This document shows positions 35,075 through 37,126 of a stretch of DNA of 37,126 nucleotides, one piece after another (positions within the stretch are counted from its first letter, which is position 1; each line of letters starts with the position of its first letter). The stretch is from Rhodospirillaceae bacterium (GTDB lineage: Bacteria > Pseudomonadota > Alphaproteobacteria > TMED109). The notes beneath the pieces are model-generated. The model saw nothing but the letters and a program-made list of their open reading frames with translations. It was not told where the DNA came from and ran no database searches. Position numbers and translations under genes: made by a program. The DNA is taken from assembly GCA_902571315.1 (NCBI GenBank), contig CACGBM010000005.1:1-37126 (forward strand), in the 5' to 3' direction.

Positions 35075-36256
35075 TCAGGCATATTGGCCAGCAATATAAC
35101 CAGATGACCAAGCCCATTGAAAGTTATATCCCCCTAAGTGCCCTGTAACGTCAACTACTTCACCAATAAAAAATAAACCAGGATATTTTTTAGACATCAT
35201 AGTTTTTGATGATAACTCATTAGTATCCACACCACCTAAGGTAACCTCCGCTGTTCTATACCCTTCTGTCCCTGTAGGATGAACAATCCAATTATTAATT
35301 GAGTCTGCTAACTTTTTAATATTTTTATTTGATAATTCTCCAATATTTCCAGTTATTTGATTTTCTTCACATATTAAAGTGGCTAACCTTTTAGCTAAGA
35401 AGTAATTTATAATAGTATTTATATTCTGTTTAGGAAAAATATTTCTTTTTTCTAATAAAAGGTTAAAAATATTCTTTTCTGGACAAAGATCTATATTAAT
35501 GCTGTCTCCTTCTTTCCAATAAGAAGATATTTGTAATATTGAAGGTCCACTTAGTCCTCTATGTGTGAAAAGCATTCCTTCTTCAAAGAAAGTTTTTTTG
35601 AGAGAAATTACAGCATTTGCAGAAACTCCTGCGAGTAGTTTGCACTTATTTAGTATTTTTTCATTAAAAGTAAGAGGTACTAAAGCTGGAACTGTATCAA
35701 TGACATTTATATTAAATTGTTTAGCTACATCATATCCGAATTTACTTGCTCCTATTTTTGGAACAGATAATCCTCCGGTAGCTATTATTAATGAACTGCT
35801 TAGATATGTATTTAAATTATCTCGAATAATAAAAATTTTATCCTTGTAATTGATCTTTAGAACCTTAGTGTCTACTTTTAAAATTACATTCGCTAATTGA
35901 CATTCATTCAATAGCATATCTATAATTTCCTGGGCACTACTATCACAAAATAATTGTCCTAATTTTTTTTCATGAAATTTAATTTTATATTTTTTAACTA
36001 AATCAATAAAATTTTCCTGATTGTATTGACTAAGAGCAGAAATAATAAAGCTTGGATTATTAGATATATATTTACTAGGGCTAGTATTAATATTTGTAAA
36101 ATTACACCTACCACCACCAGAAATCCTTATTTTTTCTCCTATCTTTTTTGAGTGGTCGATTAATAATGTTTTTCTTCCTCTTTTGCCTGCCTCAATGGCA
36201 CTCATCATACCAGCAGCTCCAGCTCCTATAACAACAACATCATATTTTTCATTCAT
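35075..36256 (-). CDS. BaiN/HI0933-family FAD-dependent oxidoreductase
   Basis: 393 residues. The N-terminal FAD-binding Rossmann motif is VVVIGAGAAGMMSAIEAG (about residues 7-24), followed by the family hallmark KKIGEKIRISGGGRCNFTN (about 38-56). LIIATGGLSVPKIGASKFGYDVA (about 150-172) and the C-terminal GLFFIGEVVDVTGHLGGYNFQWAW (about 359-382) complete the fold. The middle insertion holds MLFTHRGLSGPSILQIS. Family members (YhiN, HI0933) are flavoproteins of uncertain substrate. The gene is convergent with the small lipoprotein gene and on the same strand as the pseudogene upstream, whose end lies 30 bases before its start. Confidence 0.93.
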   Translation of the reverse strand: MNEKYDVVVIGAGAAGMMSAIEAGKRGRKTLLIDHSKKIGEKIRISGGGRCNFTNINTSPSKYISNNPSFIISALSQYNQENFIDLVKKYKIKFHEKKLGQLFCDSSAQEIIDMLLNECQLANVILKVDTKVLKINYKDKIFIIRDNLNTYLSSSLIIATGGLSVPKIGASKFGYDVAKQFNINVIDTVPALVPLTFNEKILNKCKLLAGVSANAVISLKKTFFEEGMLFTHRGLSGPSILQISSYWKEGDSINIDLCPEKNIFNLLLEKRNIFPKQNINTIINYFLAKRLATLICEENQITGNIGELSNKNIKKLADSINNWIVHPTGTEGYRTAEVTLGGVDTNELSSKTMMSKKYPGLFFIGEVVDVTGHLGGYNFQWAWSSGYIAGQYA

Positions 36257-36285
36257 ATTTTAAAATTGTACACTAATGAAAATTT

Positions 36286-37126
36286 TTAGTTTAATAAAAC
36301 CTTATTTAATTCTGAATAAAATAATTCAAAATCCTCTATTTGTGGAAGATGACCTAAACCTTTTAATTCTATTAGCTTAATATTACTATTCATTTTTCTT
36401 ACTCTTTTTCTAAGTAAATCATATCTATCTAAATCATAATTTACACCAACTTTTTTCCATTTTCTTCCTAGTCCTGTAAGATTCCTGGTTTCTAAAATTA
36501 GAGAAACTGATACTTTAAAGTTTTAAACTATACTATTACGGACCCGGTAAAAATCATATCATAAGTTTTAGCTCTGATTTTTGCTAATAATTTCCAGTCC
36601 CTCCATTTATCCGACTAATAAGATGAGAAGCTAACAATTCATAATTTTCATTCCAATGAACATCGTAATAATTTTTTTTTGGTAGTTTATAATATTTTCA
36701 GGCCGCAGCTATAATTCTTTATTATAAAAGAAACTAATATCTTTATATTCTACATATTCAAGATAAATTTCTAGACCTAGAGAATTAATTAATATTAGGT
36801 TAGAAATTCTATTTGCATAGATCAGTGAAAATCTAGATGCTAGCATACCACCCATTGAATGCACTATAAGCTGGATAGAGGAAATATTTAATAAATCCAA
36901 TAAGTTTTTTGTATTTAAAGCTAAAGCTTCAAATGTAAACTGATAATTTAGAGGTTTAGAGGATTTGCCAAAACCTATTTAATCTGGGATTAGTACTACG
37001 TAACCTAAACTATTTAATTGTAAAGAAATCTCTTTCCAATAATTACTAGAAAAGTTTTTTCCATGTAAAGGTGTTACAGTTCCTCTGTGATTGTTATTTT
37101 AGGACAAATACATATAAGCCATTTCC
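36286..37126 (-). pseudogene. Decayed alpha/beta-hydrolase gene (runs off right edge)
   Basis: Pieces of one hydrolase lie in order but in different frames: MAYMYLS, stop (37099-37101), PLHGKNFSSNYWKEISLQLN (oxyanion HGKNF), VLIPD, stop (36979-36981), IGFGKSSKP, the nucleophile elbow VHSMGGMLASRF, NSLGLEIYLEYVEYKD, stop at 36709-36711. After a frame change come KNYYDVHWNENYELLASHLI, then DWKLLAKIRAKTYDMIFTGS in another frame, further stops, and finally LKGLGHLPQIEDFELFYSEL with the catalytic His, ending at 36286. This matches the hydrolase type carrying HGKNF, PDQIGFGKS, HSTGGMLA and GHLPH. At least three in-frame stops and two frame changes rule out a single sequencing error. The gene is dead. 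Confidence 0.9.

Overview
The window looks like chromosome of a small-genome, AT-rich alphaproteobacterium, probably a free-living marine lineage of the SAR11/HIMB59/AEGEAN-169 kind. That placement is inference. The evidence is strong A/T bias with lysine-, asparagine- and isoleucine-rich proteins, very short or overlapping intergenic spaces, a circularly permuted (two-piece) tmRNA gene typical of Alphaproteobacteria, the alphaproteobacterial form of SspB, ThyX as the only thymidylate synthase seen here, and a gene order (miaA-ilvB-ilvN-ilvC-leuA-mreB with serB divergent; degP-DUF2065-hflC-hflK) that I recall from this class.

1-23 kb is conserved core. Reading on the minus strand: miaA, ilvB, a tetR-type regulator, ilvN, ilvC, leuA, mreB and the start of mreC (branched-chain amino acid synthesis running into cell-shape genes). 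serB diverges from miaA. Then come the envelope protease degP with DUF2065/hflC/hflK (minus), mrp (plus) overlapping thyX (minus), the permuted ssrA gene followed at once by sspB and a class I fumarase, then GST, an AsmA-like protein, glutathione peroxidase, smpB and dapA (minus), and a soluble lytic transglycosylase (plus). ssrA, sspB and smpB together supply the tag RNA, its carrier protein and the ClpXP adaptor of ribosome rescue within 6 kb.

23-28 kb is accessory. It holds a DUF5710/PD-(D/E)XK nuclease fusion, a CBS-domain protein, a tungstate-type ABC importer whose binding-protein gene carries a one-base frameshift, a membrane-anchored PD-(D/E)XK-like mini-protein, and a DUF1524/HNH-like nuclease gene that has no usable start codon and sits behind an intrinsic terminator.

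28-34.6 kb is the most interesting part: a zinc-homeostasis island built around a divergent promoter with a palindromic candidate Zur box. Leftward run a porin-like outer membrane protein with His-rich ends and a MerC-like inner membrane protein with a His-rich tandem repeat. Rightward run zur, a small membrane protein, a His-rich periplasmic ZrgA (DUF2796), a LolD/MacB-type ATPase and permease, a DUF3299 protein and a TIGR03084-like putative metal protein. It resembles the Zrg system of Vibrio but adds candidate outer- and inner-membrane parts.

34.6-37.1 kb has two very small membrane/lipoprotein genes not covered by longer reading frames, a BaiN/HI0933-type flavoprotein, and a decayed alpha/beta-hydrolase pseudogene that runs off the right edge. 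No tRNA, rRNA, CRISPR array or insertion sequence was recognised. mreC, tupA and the HNH gene each have a lesion that a one-base change in a homopolymer could explain, so consensus errors should be kept in mind.
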